Positions 35,346 through 42,415 of a stretch of DNA of 64,000 nucleotides are shown in pieces. Both the position numbers and the translations under genes were made by a program. Origin of the DNA: Megascapheus bottae (lineage: Eukaryota > Chordata > Mammalia > Rodentia > Geomyidae); contig JANJXV010000024.1 of NCBI GenBank assembly GCA_024803745.1, positions 19,353,927 to 19,417,926 of the forward strand. Direction: 5' to 3'. The notes beneath the pieces are model-generated. The model was not told where the DNA came from. It did not search any database and saw only the letters and a program-made list of their open reading frames with translations. The number at the start of each line of letters is the position of its first letter. Position 1 is the stretch's first letter.

Positions 35346-38300
35346 AGTTTGTTGTCAGACTTTGTAATGTGTGTCTTGACGCTTCCTCTGAGTCAGTGTG
35401 CCATCTCTGGCTTCATCAGGCCAGGTGTGGAGACAGAGTCTTGGGAAGAGAAGAGAAATCAAGAAGCCAGGCCCGGAGTTCAGGACACACGTATCAGAGG
35501 AGTTCCTGCTCTGTCTGTCATGCGCTTGCTAGCATTTTCCATTGAAGAGACGCAGCAGTGGGGTTGCCCCAGAGGAAAGTCCCCGGGGAGCCCCCACCTA
35601 CCTTCCAGCGGCCATATCTGTCAGCCAGGAGGCCAAAGAGGATGCTGGATACCATGTATCCAAAAAACACCATCTAGATGCAGAGGGAAAGAAGAGGACT
35701 GTGAGGAGACGTTTATGGTAGGTCCATTCTTGCATTTAATATCCACCCATCTTGAGACAAAGGGATGGAGGAGTGGAAGTTTCCCAAAGCTCTCTCCTCC
35801 ACCTCCAGTTCCTGGGATCGGGGTTCTGGTGGCTCCCTGGGGACCTCACACCCCTGGGACCCTGCCCCAGGGGGAACTGGGTCTATAGAGCAGGAGCTAT
35901 CCCAGATAGTGACTTCAGCCCTCACACACACAGCTACACACTGCCATTGTAACTGAAAGGAAGTCTTCAAGGAGTGTGCTGTACTCTGGGATTCCCCACA
36001 TTTCAGAGACTGAGCCACGAGAGTGACAAGAGTTTGAAGCCAGCCTGGGAGACACAGCCAAACCCTGTGTTAAAAAGAGGAACAGTGGGGCTGAGAGTTT
36101 GGCCTAATGGTAGAGTGCCTGCCTAGCATGTACAAAGGCCGGGGTTCGATTCCTCAGAACCGCATACATAGGAAAAAAAGAAAAAGAAAAAGCTGGAAGT
36201 GGTGCTGTGGCTCAAGTGGTAGAGCTCTAGCCTTGAGAAAAGTTCAAGGACAGTGCTCAGGCCCTGAGTTCAAGCCCCAAGACTGGCAAAAAAAAAAAGA
36301 AGGAACAAGCTCAGAGAGACAAAGGACTTGTGTCTTCTCTCATATACAAAAGCTAGTTGTAAAATCCAGTGAGGCCAAAGAATATTCTTAGGAGAGGAAC
36401 ACAAAGGCCCAATGCCTATGTTCCTCTGATATATAAAATATCACTAGGCACTGATGGCTCATGCCTGTAATCCTAGCTACTCAGGAGGCTGAGATCTGAA
36501 GAACGTGGTTCAAATCCAGCCCAGGCACAAAAGTCTATGAGACTCTTATCTACAATTAACCACCAGAAAACCAGAAGCAGCACTGTGGCTCAAAGTGGTA
36601 GAGTGCTAGCTGAAGAGCTCAGGGACAGCACCTAGGCCCAGAGTTCAAGGCCTATGACTGACCAAAAAAAAAAAAAAGATGAAAAGATTTAGCAGAGCTC
36701 TCTGAAAGTGTAAATTTTGCATTTAATGACATACATAACTATGAAGTCAATAATACATTTACATAAAATGCTTTGGTTACACAACATGACAGTGGGAAAA
36801 TCACTGTATGTATTTGTGTTGAACCTCTTTTGCCTGGAGAGAGGATGCATTTTAGCCCAATGTTGGGATACAGGGACTGACAGAACAGAGCCTTTGCACA
36901 ACCTCGAGGAACTTCTGGTACCTTCCACTAGAGAGACCTCTCCTTCCCTGTTCTCTCTCCTCACTTCTTATCTCAGGGACATCATGCAGTTTTTCCATCA
37001 TGTAAACGTGCTGGCCAGAATTTAACAAATGCTTTAGAAAGAATGGAGCATCCTAGCCTTAATTTCAGTTTGTAGCAAAACTCGGTGTGTGATTCAGAAA
37101 GTTGTCCTTTAGTCTCTGAGAGACTTTGGGGTGCCAGAGTTATTCACTACGGTCCAACCATACTTGTTGTTCATGTAACTAATCCCTGACCATGGGGTCA
37201 CTGTCTGATCTGAGTGTCTCTCTTCTGGGCTCTTGCTCTAACTAGGCTGGAAACCACAGCAAAAAAAAAAAAAAATGACAGAGCAGAGCTGTCCACGGGC
37301 ACTGGACCACAGAAAGGAACATGTCGACCATAAAATCAATGACACTCTTACATGACCTTGATTGCTTGTATGCAGAGTGGCCCTGGGAAAATGATGATGC
37401 ATATTCACATGACAGGTGCCTTTGTGGGGTGGGCTTATTGCTTTGGCTCACTCACTGTTGGGACATGGTGCTAAGAACTCTGAAGGGACACAGCTGGAGC
37501 GTGGGGTACCAGTGGGACAAGGGTGGTAGGAGTTAATGGCCAGGCCTGCAGGTGAGACCTAGTGTTCTGGAATTATTTAGGAGTTGACATGAGACATTAT
37601 TGCTTTGCTGTTCAAGCGTATGCACATTGCGGGGGGGGGAGGGGAAAAGTTACTCCCTATCACCCCACAAGCCCGTGAGCATGGGTGGCCACCCTCTTCC
37701 TAGCGATGTGTCTTTGGACTCTGAGCCCTGTGGGCTGGATGGAGAGGAATCAAGGCTCTGGTTCACAGCACAGGGAGAGGGGACTCACTGTGGTCACAAG
37801 CGCCACCTGCCAGTTCTCCAGCTGCCATTCACAGCGGATGATGGGAGACACGACGGCTATCAGCATGATCTCCATGGCTTCAACAACCTTAAAGAGAAGT
37901 GCATGTGTCAACTTGACGTCCCCTCCTCTCCAAGTCCTACGCCCTGCTTCCCCAGCCACCTACTGATGATGAGATCACACATTGCCCTGCCAATTAGATA
38001 AAGAACTGTAGTAGCTCAGGGCTTGGTGTTCCAGGCCTGGAATCCCAGCACCTGGAGGATGAGGCAGGCGAGTCAGAGCAGAAGAATGGTTTGAATTAAG
38101 TAGCAAGACCCCAAATGCTGTTGCCTATGTGTGAAAATGGGACTTTGAGCCGTGTTGAGACTGGCTTGGGAGGAAGGAGGAAAATGAGGGCTGGAGGAGG
38201 TGAATCTGATCAAGGTACACCACATGCATGCACAGACGTGTCTAAATGAAACTCCTGTGTACAACTCATTGCTCATTCATTGGAGATAAGAGTTTCATAA

Positions 38301-39191
38301 ACATTTCCGTCCAGGCTGCCTTCAAACAGCGATCCTCAGATCTCAGCTTCAGTAGCGAGGGTTCCTTTCTGTTTGTTTGTTTGGTTGGTTGGTTTTGCTT
38401 TGCTTTGCTTTGTTTTTGCTTAGTGGAAGTAAGAGTCTTACAGACTTTCCTGCCCAGGCTGGCTTCAAAATGCAATCCTCAGATCCCAGTCTCCTGACTA
38501 GCTAGCATTTCAGGCATGAGCCACTGTCACACAGTCTCCAAATCCTTTCTTAACATGACTATCTGACAAACCTGGGTTTTGGAGGGCATCCCAGCTGATT
38601 TCCCCTGCAAACATGTTCGGGCATCTAACCTTATCCCTGCAATACCACTGTTTCCTCAACAACTCCAGGACAACCGCTTTAAAATGAGTTTTGAAGTCCC
38701 AGAATGCAGGGGTGCAGTAGCCTGCCGTCCACAGGCAGACGAGGTGGTGCCAAGATCACCATGTGCAGGGCACCAGCTGCCGGCCGCAGGCATCCCACCC
38801 GGGAATGAGCAGCCTGAGTAGAAGGCCAGCAGGAAACATCAACCCTGGAGACTTCAAGTCTCTCCAGGACTCACTCACCCCAGTGCTACCCATGATCAGA
38901 AACAGGGCGATGTGGAAGCGTCCAAACCCAATCGTCTCCACCGCATCTTCCACAGTGAACGTCTTTGTCTCTAAGGGGGAAGGAGAGGTCTGAGGGAGGG
39001 GAATCCCGATGCATCTGCTCTCTTATGGAGGGTGTTTGTGTAACAGCTAGTTATTTCAGGCGTAAAGGAGCCTACGGTTGAGAGCTAGTCTTCTGTACAG
39101 TGGCCTCACCTTTCTGCTGGGGCTCAGAGAGGCCCTGGCTCAACTTCCGAAGGCCAATGAAGGTGACAGGCTCCGTCTGCTTGGCTGCCAT
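14687..39191 (-). CDS. SVOPL: SVOPL (SV2-related protein-like), complete coding region, 15 coding exons
   Basis: Joined exons, in transcript order: 39191-39110, 38970-38879, 37887-37789, 35673-35602, 33472-33348, 31471-31408, 29306-29181, 27736-27608, 25972-25899, 24169-23958, 22716-22605, 21699-21618, 19932-19843, 18439-18326 and 14698-14687. They total 1485 nt, giving 494 residues plus stop, close to the human and mouse lengths I recall. The protein is a 12-helix major-facilitator transporter of the SV2/SVOP group, expected in membranes; its substrate is unknown. Family marks are motif A (ADRYGR, residues 108-113) between helices 2 and 3, PESAR after helix 6, YPTTMRALG after helix 10 and PIETKG near the C-terminus, as in sugar and organic-ion porters. 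All junctions follow GT-AG with matching phases and there is no internal stop, so the gene looks functional. The start is the only ATG in the first coding exon; that exon is itself preceded by a good acceptor, so a non-coding 5' exon must lie further right. Confidence 0.96.
14983..15206 (-). repeat. 7tSINE
   Basis: ctggcttgaactcgaggcct to gccactggtactcag. Confidence 0.82.
15913..16127 (-). repeat. 7tSINE
   Basis: gtggggcttgaactcggggc to gccacggctcccagct. The right module is the gctgaagagctc subtype. Confidence 0.85.
16479..16711 (-). repeat. 7tSINE with (GT) tail
   Basis: A (GT)9 run at 16461-16478 stands at the place of the A/T tail. Confidence 0.85.
16712..17997. other. unique part of SVOPL last intron
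   Basis: No repeat or exon recognised. G-rich around 17345-17360. Confidence 0.5.
17998..18202 (+). repeat. dtSINE, young-looking
   Basis: Close to the window consensus, with a clean A18 tail. Belongs to the 'gtggttaaagtgc' subtype. Confidence 0.92.
18326..18439 (-). CDS. SVOPL: SVOPL coding exon 14
   Basis: Thirty-eight codons, residues 454-491. LGALCLFSSVCVVCAISAF forms helix 12, followed by PIETKGRALQ. The donor cag|gtgagc is good. If it were ignored, the frame would run 24 more codons to a stop at 18254-18256, which is unlikely given the terminal exon found at 14687. Confidence 0.95.
18538..18699 (-). repeat. 7tSINE, decayed
   Basis: ttcttgggcttaaacgtggg to caccaactcctggctt, with part of the middle missing. 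Confidence 0.7.
18714..18894 (-). repeat. dtSINE
   Basis: Directly follows the previous SINE. Reads ggccagtcctgtgacttgag to actaggccaaactcttggcc. Confidence 0.85.
19425..19646 (-). repeat. 7tSINE
   Basis: T12 run, then gccagtccagagccttgaac to gcacaagcccagc. Ends about 200 bp from SVOPL exon 13. Confidence 0.82.
19843..19932 (-). CDS. SVOPL: SVOPL coding exon 13
   Basis: Thirty codons, residues 424-453. VYPTTMRALGMGTSGSLCRI is the conserved P-T-x-x-R-x-x-G-x-G motif of this transporter group, followed by helix 11 (GAMVAPFISQ). Acceptor ctccctacag, donor cag|gtatgg. Confidence 0.96.
20113..20342 (+). repeat. 7tSINE
   Basis: agccaggcacagtggctcat to aagccccaggactgac. Complete. Confidence 0.9.
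20570..20632 (-). repeat. 7tSINE fragment
   Basis: gtctccccgactttcctggc to aaccctcagatccc, reverse complement of the family middle. Confidence 0.55.
20657..20826 (+). repeat. 7tSINE, 5'-truncated
   Basis: Faces the previous fragment head-on, so the pair could form a hairpin. Reads tcaggaggctgagatctcag to ctaagccccatcacagg. Confidence 0.7.
20827..21617. other. SVOPL intron, unique sequence
   Basis: No repeat or exon recognised. Confidence 0.5.
21618..21699 (-). CDS. SVOPL: SVOPL coding exon 12
   Basis: Residues 396-423. AGLIGFLFMLRALVAANFIT forms helix 10, ending IYTAE. Acceptor cctgttctctag, donor gag|gtgagc. Confidence 0.95.
21700..22604. other. SVOPL intron, unique sequence
   Basis: Nothing recognised. 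Confidence 0.5.
22605..22716 (-). CDS. SVOPL: SVOPL coding exon 11
   Basis: Residues 360-395 with split codons at both ends. NPLNILGINFLGRRPSLAIT is the helix 8-9 loop with a second GRR motif, and ALFFLLLNICTS is helix 9. Acceptor gtttcctag, donor caag|gtactt, the weakest donor of the gene. Confidence 0.95.
23045..23216 (-). repeat. 7tSINE, outer part 1 (split by nested SINE)
   Basis: Continues at 23415-23506 after the nested element. Contains (GT)8 at 23160-23175. Confidence 0.75.
23217..23418 (+). repeat. 7tSINE nested in opposite-strand 7tSINE
   Basis: TSD agtagcatggac before, agtatcatggac after. Complete, but lacks a long A tail. Confidence 0.85.
23419..23506 (-). repeat. 7tSINE, outer part 2
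   Basis: cagcctcctgagtagcttaa to gctagtgatactcaact completes the outer element. Confidence 0.75.
23535..23622 (-). repeat. B1 monomer
   Basis: gagacggtcttggcatgtag to ggtatgcaccagtgtac, a mouse-type B1 reverse complement. Confidence 0.65.
23958..24169 (-). CDS. SVOPL: SVOPL coding exon 10 (helix 7 and large lumenal loop)
   Basis: Largest exon, residues 288-359. LGISFAYYGVILASAELLER forms helix 7. A polar loop of about 40 residues follows, rich in Ser/Glu and Cys (VCGSK, PCHCH), then SDYRTMIISTLGEIA starts helix 8. The loop seems one or two residues longer than the human one as I recall it. Acceptor ctcacttccag, donor gctt|gtaaga. Confidence 0.95.
24558..24748 (-). repeat. dtSINE
   Basis: actagggcttgaactcaggg to aagccacattcccagccc. 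Confidence 0.88.
25063..25190 (-). repeat. 7tSINE fragment
   Basis: ttggagacaagagtttcatg to gtaggcatcatcctctgg. Preceded by an A/C-rich (CAA)n-like stretch at 25031-25055. Confidence 0.65.
25380..25560. repeat. AT-rich degenerate tandem tract
   Basis: Repeated tatagtatat and gtacata motifs over about 180 bp. Confidence 0.75.
25691..25879 (-). repeat. 7tSINE, 20 bp from SVOPL exon 9 donor
   Basis: ggtactgcggcttgaactc to gccaccagcacccagctt. Confidence 0.82.
25899..25972 (-). CDS. SVOPL: SVOPL coding exon 9
   Basis: Residues 264-287 plus two bases of Trp288: DKRGRFADLLDAKYLWTTLQ and the start of helix 7. Acceptor ttctgtgacccag, donor tatg|gtaagc. A minus-strand 7tSINE ends only about 20 bp from the donor. 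Confidence 0.94.
26080..26272 (-). repeat. dtSINE
   Basis: T-tail then gccagtcctgggcttgagct to the family 5' end at 26251-26272. Confidence 0.9.
26251..26294. repeat. 22-bp tandem duplication of a SINE end
   Basis: The unit starting ctaggccaaactcccggc occurs twice in perfect copies (26251-26272 and 26273-26294). Confidence 0.9.
26560..26776 (+). repeat. dtSINE with internal duplication
   Basis: The start of the second half appears twice (gctcaagtgatagagcc and gtcaaatgatagagctct). Confidence 0.85.
26783..27100 (+). mobile_element. LINE-1 ORF2 3' fragment, old
   Basis: agaatagccatcatgaagaa, attcctcaaaagactgaaaa and catatgtcagaagaagag follow the L1 order seen at 51740-51890. Heavily mutated. 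Confidence 0.6.
27103..27235. repeat. (TA)/(CA)/(CATA) compound microsatellite
   Basis: Alternating atatatgtatata, cacacaca and catacatacatg runs with one interruption at 27163-27182. Confidence 0.85.
27608..27736 (-). CDS. SVOPL: SVOPL coding exon 8
   Basis: Residues 221-263: FIPESARFNVSTGNTEAALV, then the central cytoplasmic loop ending LVEPIL. PESAR is the sugar-porter-type motif after helix 6. Acceptor ctgcgtttag, donor ttg|gtaagg. Confidence 0.95.
28277..28368 (+). repeat. 7tSINE 5' half
   Basis: Cut off at its T-rich junction with the next element, gagaaagtcttaagag. Confidence 0.7.
28376..28560 (-). repeat. dtSINE
   Basis: ccttgaactcagggcctggg to actaggctatgctcccagct. Confidence 0.85.
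28591..28690 (-). repeat. 7tSINE, outer part 1
   Basis: Interrupted at tctcaggtccta by a plus-strand dtSINE. Preceded by (GT)9. Confidence 0.8.
28691..28889 (+). repeat. dtSINE nested in 7tSINE
   Basis: TSD tctcaggtcct before and tctcaagtcct after. A17 tail. Confidence 0.88.
28890..28994 (-). repeat. 7tSINE, outer part 2
   Basis: ttttgttgcccaggctggct to gccaccgtgcctggct. Confidence 0.85.
28996..29093 (+). repeat. SINE right-half fragment
   Basis: agcatagagctccagccttg to tgagttcaaactctag, ending about 90 bp before SVOPL exon 7. Confidence 0.6.
29181..29306 (-). CDS. SVOPL: SVOPL coding exon 7
   Basis: Residues 179-220. VFWLAGSLLIIGMASVV forms helix 5 and RIASIPGIILILAFK helix 6, with the GWRWL motif between them. 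Acceptor ctccccag, donor aag|gtgagc. Confidence 0.95.
29802..29961 (-). repeat. 7tSINE, part left of solo LTR
   Basis: gtgtttgaactcagggcctg to ctttgaactgtgat. Resumes at 30467. Confidence 0.8.
29962..30466 (+). mobile_element. solo LTR of an endogenous retrovirus (class I-like)
   Basis: About 505 bp from TGAGAAACT to GCATAACA, inserted in a SINE with an imperfect 4-bp duplication (gatt/gatc). TATA box tataaaa is at 30298, R-like gcctctcagcatc follows, AATAAA is at 30385 and a U5-like end follows. No internal viral genes are present, so it is a recombined remnant. Class I is suggested by the 4-bp TSD only. Confidence 0.8.
30467..30515 (-). repeat. 7tSINE, part right of solo LTR
   Basis: gatcctcagatctgagaatt to ggcactcagcc rejoins the element interrupted at 29961. 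Confidence 0.8.
30872..31066 (+). repeat. dtSINE with short TSD
   Basis: aaaattccag occurs at both sides (near 30863 and 31069). Confidence 0.88.
31078..31165 (+). repeat. dtSINE first half only
   Basis: Stops after tcagtaccacatacatagaa, exactly where the two tRNA-like halves join; directly behind a complete copy. Confidence 0.8.
31408..31471 (-). CDS. SVOPL: SVOPL coding exon 6
   Basis: Residues 157 (split Gly) to 178. LIIKTEFLPTKYRGYMLPLS has the TEFLPTKYRG signature of the family between helices 4 and 5. Acceptor cttttctttttag, donor cag|gtaaga. Confidence 0.95.
31580..31792 (+). repeat. 7tSINE
   Basis: ctggccagtggtggctcaca to agccccagagcttg plus A13. Confidence 0.85.
31793..32610. other. 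SVOPL intron, unique sequence
   Basis: No repeat or exon recognised. Confidence 0.5.
32611..32830 (+). repeat. 7tSINE
   Basis: agccaggcaccagtggctca to gaagccccagttctagc. Confidence 0.85.
32863..32923. repeat. (CTTT)n pyrimidine tract
   Basis: tttctttcttcctttcc-type run, probably the expanded tail of the minus-strand ID element at its right. Confidence 0.85.
32927..32999 (-). repeat. ID-like tRNA monomer
   Basis: ttagggacgaaccccaagtc to actacatcccaggcc resembles a rodent ID element in reverse. Confidence 0.65.
33068..33110. repeat. (TA)21 microsatellite
   Basis: Perfect, self-complementary run. Confidence 0.98.
33133..33240 (+). repeat. decayed B1-like element
   Basis: actggctcacgcctctaacc to ttacaagactcc, ending about 110 bp from SVOPL exon 5. 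Confidence 0.45.
33348..33472 (-). CDS. SVOPL: SVOPL coding exon 5
   Basis: Residues 116-156 plus two bases: ILLISFLWGAYFSLLTSF (helix 3) and IWFVFLRTMVGCGVSGHSQ (helix 4). Donor caagg|gtaaag, phase 2. Confidence 0.95.
33713..33938 (+). repeat. 7tSINE
   Basis: agccaggcgaggtggctcat to tcaaatctcatgactg; gctgaagagctc subtype. Confidence 0.88.
34001..34062 (+). repeat. ID-like tRNA monomer
   Basis: ccagtggtacagtgcctgcc to gagttcaatccccag. Confidence 0.6.
34192..34476 (+). repeat. 7tSINE with (GACAGA)n tail
   Basis: gcactggacagcgatggctc to caagacccaggaccagc, then a gagacagagacag tail from 34432. Confidence 0.82.
34541..34612 (+). repeat. ID-like tRNA monomer
   Basis: agggctggtgatatagcagg to ggattcaatcctag. 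Confidence 0.6.
34673..34926 (+). repeat. 7tSINE
   Basis: cagctgggtattggtggctc to atcaagccccag with an (AAAC)n-like tail. Confidence 0.8.
34944..35260 (+). repeat. B1 monomer split by a dtSINE
   Basis: B1 part 1 (34944-35035) and part 2 (from 35232, gggagacccccgtctcaaaa) flank the insertion. Confidence 0.65.
35036..35231 (+). repeat. dtSINE with 13-bp TSD
   Basis: Perfect aaagggagacccc at 35023-35035 and 35232-35244. Confidence 0.92.
35263..35344. repeat. (GA)n microsatellite
   Basis: (GA) run of about 27 units preceded by impure gagagcaagaaag sequence. Confidence 0.96.
35602..35673 (-). CDS. SVOPL: SVOPL coding exon 4 (MFS motif A)
   Basis: A 24-codon exon, residues 92-115. Helix 2 ends in GLLADRYGRWK, the major-facilitator motif A loop with Asp109, Arg110, Gly112 and Arg113. 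Acceptor ctgcatctag, donor aag|gtaggt. Confidence 0.95.
35985..36078 (+). repeat. B1 monomer, decayed
   Basis: ttgaagccagcctgggagac and aaaccctgtgttaaaaag match the B1 3' end. Confidence 0.6.
36087..36299 (+). repeat. dtSINE
   Basis: Expanded A-rich linker between the halves (aaaaaaagaaaaagaaaaag). Confidence 0.9.
36441..36676 (+). repeat. 7tSINE
   Basis: cactaggcactgatggctca to caaggcctatgactgacc, A14 tail. Confidence 0.88.
36677..37788. other. SVOPL intron, unique sequence
   Basis: Only homopolymers noted: A15 at 37261 and a G run at 37631-37638. Confidence 0.5.
37789..37887 (-). CDS. SVOPL: SVOPL coding exon 3
   Basis: Residues 59-91, VVEAMEIMLIAVV through CEWQLENWQVALVTT. It completes helix 1 and starts helix 2. 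The Glu/Met-rich AMEIM segment is typical of SV2/SVOP proteins. Acceptor cttctctttaag, donor aca|gtgagt. Confidence 0.95.
38010..38110 (+). repeat. B1 monomer, decayed
   Basis: ggcctggaatcccagcacct to gaattaagtagcaagacccc. Confidence 0.6.
38277..38535 (-). repeat. two overlapping 7tSINE fragments
   Basis: ttggagataagagtttcata to gcttcagtagcgagg, then a TTTG/TTGG-rich joint at 38365-38417, then gtcttacagactttcctgcc to catgagccactgtcacac. Confidence 0.7.
38879..38970 (-). CDS. SVOPL: SVOPL coding exon 2
   Basis: Residues 28-58, containing VEDAVETIGFGRFHIALF and the start of helix 1, ending MGSTG. Acceptor cccccttag, donor ggg|gtgagt. Confidence 0.95.
39110..39191 (-). CDS. SVOPL: SVOPL coding exon 1 (start codon)
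   Basis: ATG is at 39191-39189. Residues 1-27 form the hydrophilic cytoplasmic N-terminus beginning MAAKQTEPVT. The donor is aaag|gtgagg, leaving phase 1. Upstream in transcript order there is a pyrimidine-rich run ending atgtccatcag/cag, a plausible acceptor at about 39220-39226, so this is not the first exon of the mRNA. Confidence 0.93.
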
Positions 39192-39613
39192 CTGAATGAT
39201 TCCAGGTCCCACCCACCTCTGCTGATGGACATGAGAGAGAGAAGAAGAAAAGAAAAAATCTAGCGATTTTTTGGTGTATATCACACATTACCCAAGCATC
39301 ATGTGCCATTGCCACGAACCCTCATCCATGACATGTGCGTTCAGTTCCTCGGGGGACAGATGACTCCGTGTTTAAGTTCTTTCTGTACTATTCACTAGAC
39401 GTGTGGCATTAAGAAATCTGTCCTCTGTGCACTTACAGTTCCCCATCTCAAAATGGGCTGCAGTAAGTACTGTATCTAATTGATGGCTGTGGTGAGGATT
39501 AAATGAGTCCGGGGGTGGAATACTTGAAGCCTGGAAGAGAAATTTTCATTGTTCTTACTGCTATTATTACTGATAAACAGGGATATATTGGGTGCCATCT
39601 AAAAGAATAATGA
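39192..39613. other. region upstream of SVOPL coding exon 1
   Basis: Unique. No clear promoter: no CpG-rich island and no obvious TATA for the minus strand. Confidence 0.4.
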
Positions 39614-39853
39614 GCCGGGTGCAGTGGCTCATGCCTGAGTCCTAGCTACCAGGAGGCTGAGATCTGAAGATCACGGATCAAAGCCAGCCCGGGCACTAAA
39701 GAACATGAGACTCTTATCTCCAATTAATCACTAGAAAATAGAAAGTAGGGCTGTGGGTCTAGAGGTAGCACAATATACTTGAGCCGAAGAGCTCGGGGAC
39801 AATGCCCAGGCCCAGAGTTCAAGCCTCATGACCCACCCCCCCCCCAAAAAAAA
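39614..39853 (+). repeat. 7tSINE
   Basis: agccgggtgcagtggctcat to catgacccacccccc. Confidence 0.88.
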
Positions 39854-39854
39854 G

Positions 39855-39960
39855 CAAGGCACAGGTGGCTCATGCCTGTAATCCTATCTGCTCAGGAGGC
39901 TGAGACATGAGGATCACAATTTGAAGCCAGCCCAGAAAGGAAAATCCCCATGAGACTCTT
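39855..39960 (+). repeat. 7tSINE 5' half
   Basis: Follows the previous copy directly and is cut by the next element. Confidence 0.8.
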
Positions 39961-40154
39961 TTTTTTGCCTGTCCTAGAGCTTGAACTCAAGGCCTGAGCC
40001 CTATCCTTGGGCTTTTTCCTCAAGGCTAGAGCTCTACCACTTGAACCACAGAACCATTTCTGGCTTTTTCTATGTATGTGGTACTGAGGAATCGAACCCG
40101 GGTCTTTGTGCATGCTAGGCAAGCATTCTACCACTAGGCCAAACTCCCAGCCCA
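39961..40154 (-). repeat. dtSINE
   Basis: gcctgtcctagagcttgaac to actaggccaaactcccagccc. Confidence 0.9.
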
Positions 40155-40753
40155 ATACACATATTCACTCATTCATTCATGCAGGGAACTGTGTGAGAGC
40201 GTTGTGTTTTGCTGACCTCGTTCATTGTGAGGAATTAAAGCAGAGTGCTAGAAGGAGGTGGAGCAGAAGGCCATCAGGCCAGGTGTCACCAGGAGGCCTT
40301 CATACAGCTGTCCGGTGACATGCTACTACACATTCTCAGCAGTGGCCATTTAAGTGCAGTGGCTGGAGTCCACCACAGAGGCGCAGTCCCAGTCTTCTGT
40401 CTTTGGCCTCAGCCACACCCGAATGGATGTATTTCCAGAAGTGACCCAGCAAGTCTGCTTTCAGGCCTTACCAGCCAATGTTTACGTCCTTGCCCAAGTT
40501 TCTCAAAGCCCACCTCAGCGTGCCTGAAGTAGGGATGCTGATCAACACTGAAGCCTCTGCAGAAACCCCTGCAGCACAGCTGGAGTGGTAGGTGGTCACC
40601 AGGGCTGCTGCAGAGATGTTTGACCTTTTAACATTGTCACAGAAGCACAAATAGTCCCAGAAGGAAAGTAGGCCAATAATACTCAAAAGTAATCGATGAA
40701 ATCTTTTCTCTCAAAGGAGACCATGAGGAGTAACCCCCTCAAAAGTTATATGT
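40155..40753. other. intergenic unique sequence
   Basis: Nothing recognised. Confidence 0.5.
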
Positions 40754-40980
40754 TTTGTGGGTCAGTGGGCTTTAACTAGGCCTGGGCACTGTCCCTGAGC
40801 TCTTCAGCTCAAGGCTACCTCCCTACCCTTGAGCCAAGCCCCCTCTTCCCGTTTTCTGGAGGTTAATTGGAGATAAGAGTCTCAGGTCCTTTTGTGCCAG
40901 GGCTGACTTTGAACCTTGATCCTCAGATCTCAGCCTCCTGAGTAGCTAGGATTACAGGCATGAGCCGCCACACCTGGCTT
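40754..40980 (-). repeat. 7tSINE
   Basis: tgggtcagtgggctttaact to gccgccacacctggctt. Confidence 0.88.
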
Positions 40981-41019
40981 TATTTTCTTTATAGAGCAGA
41001 AAAGGCCACTGTGGGGGGC

Positions 41020-41195
41020 CAGTGGTTCAAATGTTAATCCTTCTCCTCTCAGCCTTGCAGGTAGCTAAGATCACAGGTGTGAGCCCCTGTATTTAATCTA
41101 CTTCTCCTACTTATTCCTGTGTGTGTATGTGCACTTATGCAGCTCTCAGCCTCCTAAAGAGCTAAAATTACAAGTGTGAGCCACAAGCACCAGGC
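41020..41195 (-). repeat. two 7tSINE end fragments
   Basis: tcagccttgcaggtagctaa (41060) and tctcagcctcctaaagagct (41144), both ending in the gtgagccaca-type 5' end. Confidence 0.6.
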
Positions 41196-41355
41196 TATTG
41201 TTATTTTTTTCCTATAATAAAAAATAGTAATACACATCACTGAAACAAGCTTAAAGCCAAAGATAATTCTGGCTATTTGGTACTAGGGAATAAAACAATT
41301 TATTTTGGTGAGAAAATAATTTTTAAAGCCTAATTTATTTTAAATACAATCACAA

Positions 41356-41555
41356 GGGGCCGGGAGTTTGGCCTAGTGGTTAAAGTGCTTGCCTAGCATG
41401 CATGAAGACCCGGGTTCGACTCCTCGCTACCACATACATAGAAAAAAAGCCAGAAGTGGTGCTGAGGCTCAAGTGGTAGAGCTCTAGCCTTGAGAAAGTC
41501 CAAGGACAGTGCTCAGGCCCTAAGCTCAAGCCCAGGACTGGCAAAATAAATAAAT
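41356..41555 (+). repeat. dtSINE with 14-bp TSD
   Basis: aaatacaatcacaa on both sides (41342-41355, 41556-41569). 'gtggttaaagtgc' subtype. Confidence 0.92.
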
Positions 41556-41587
41556 AAATACAATCACAATTAAAAGACTTAACAATA

Positions 41588-41815
41588 GCTTGGCAATGAT
41601 GGTTTTCTCTGTAATCCTAGCTACTCAGGAGTAAAATCTAAGGCTCCTGACTCGAAGTCAGCCTAGGCAAACACATCTAAGGGAGCCTTCTCTCTAAGCA
41701 GCAAAAAAAACACTAGACGCAGAAGTGTGGCTCAAGTGGGAAAGCACTAGCCTTGAGCAAAGAAAAGCCAAACAAGAGCATGAGGTCCTGCATTTAGGCC
41801 CAGCACACACCAACA
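41588..41815 (+). repeat. 7tSINE, decayed
   Basis: gcttggcaatgatggttttc to ggcccagcacacacc. Confidence 0.7.
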
Positions 41816-42339
41816 AAGTACTTGACAATAAATTCAATCGGGAGTCAATATGAAATCTCTTCTACCAGTCCTGTTTTCTGATATCACAACCTGACCATGT
41901 TCTATGATTTTAACAATGATAAAAGTTTACATTTTGGAAAGATAATAATCATTTCCAGCAAGTCTCGATGTTTTTGTATTGATCACTAAGAACAGCAAGG
42001 AATCTGCCATTTCATTCTGCAGAATGAGCTTTAGTTGGGCATAGGATGTATCTGGATGTAATTGGGTAGTTGGGCATAGGATGTCTGGATGCAAATGGTT
42101 GTCTCCTGGGTCACACATACCCTGTCTTCCTCCCTTTTCTTATCAGAGATTTCTCTCCTAGGGCGTGGCCACAGGGACCAGGTCACAATAAGGCTTCATG
42201 TTTGGCCTTGACCTACAGTTGATTCTGTAAACCAGGCACTCACTCATGAATTTACACCTTTTTTTACCTAAGAGGAGATTTCTCATTAATATTATGTTTC
42301 CACAGAGTAGTAGAGCTGTGAATAAGAAAGCCAAACAAG

Positions 42340-42415
42340 AGAGAGGGGGGAGAGGAGAGAGGAAGAGAAAGAAAGAGAGAGGGAGAGGAAGGAGAGAGAG
42401 GGAGGGAGGGAGGGC
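42340..42415. repeat. GA/GGGA purine tract
   Basis: gagagaggggggagaggag-type run. Confidence 0.85.

Noticed and set aside
35349..35888. 179-codon plus-strand open frame
   Set aside because: It runs antisense across SVOPL exon 4 and its splice sites; low-complexity and Pro/Gly-rich, with no family features.
37600..38001. 133-codon plus-strand open frame
   Set aside because: It is antisense to SVOPL exon 3.
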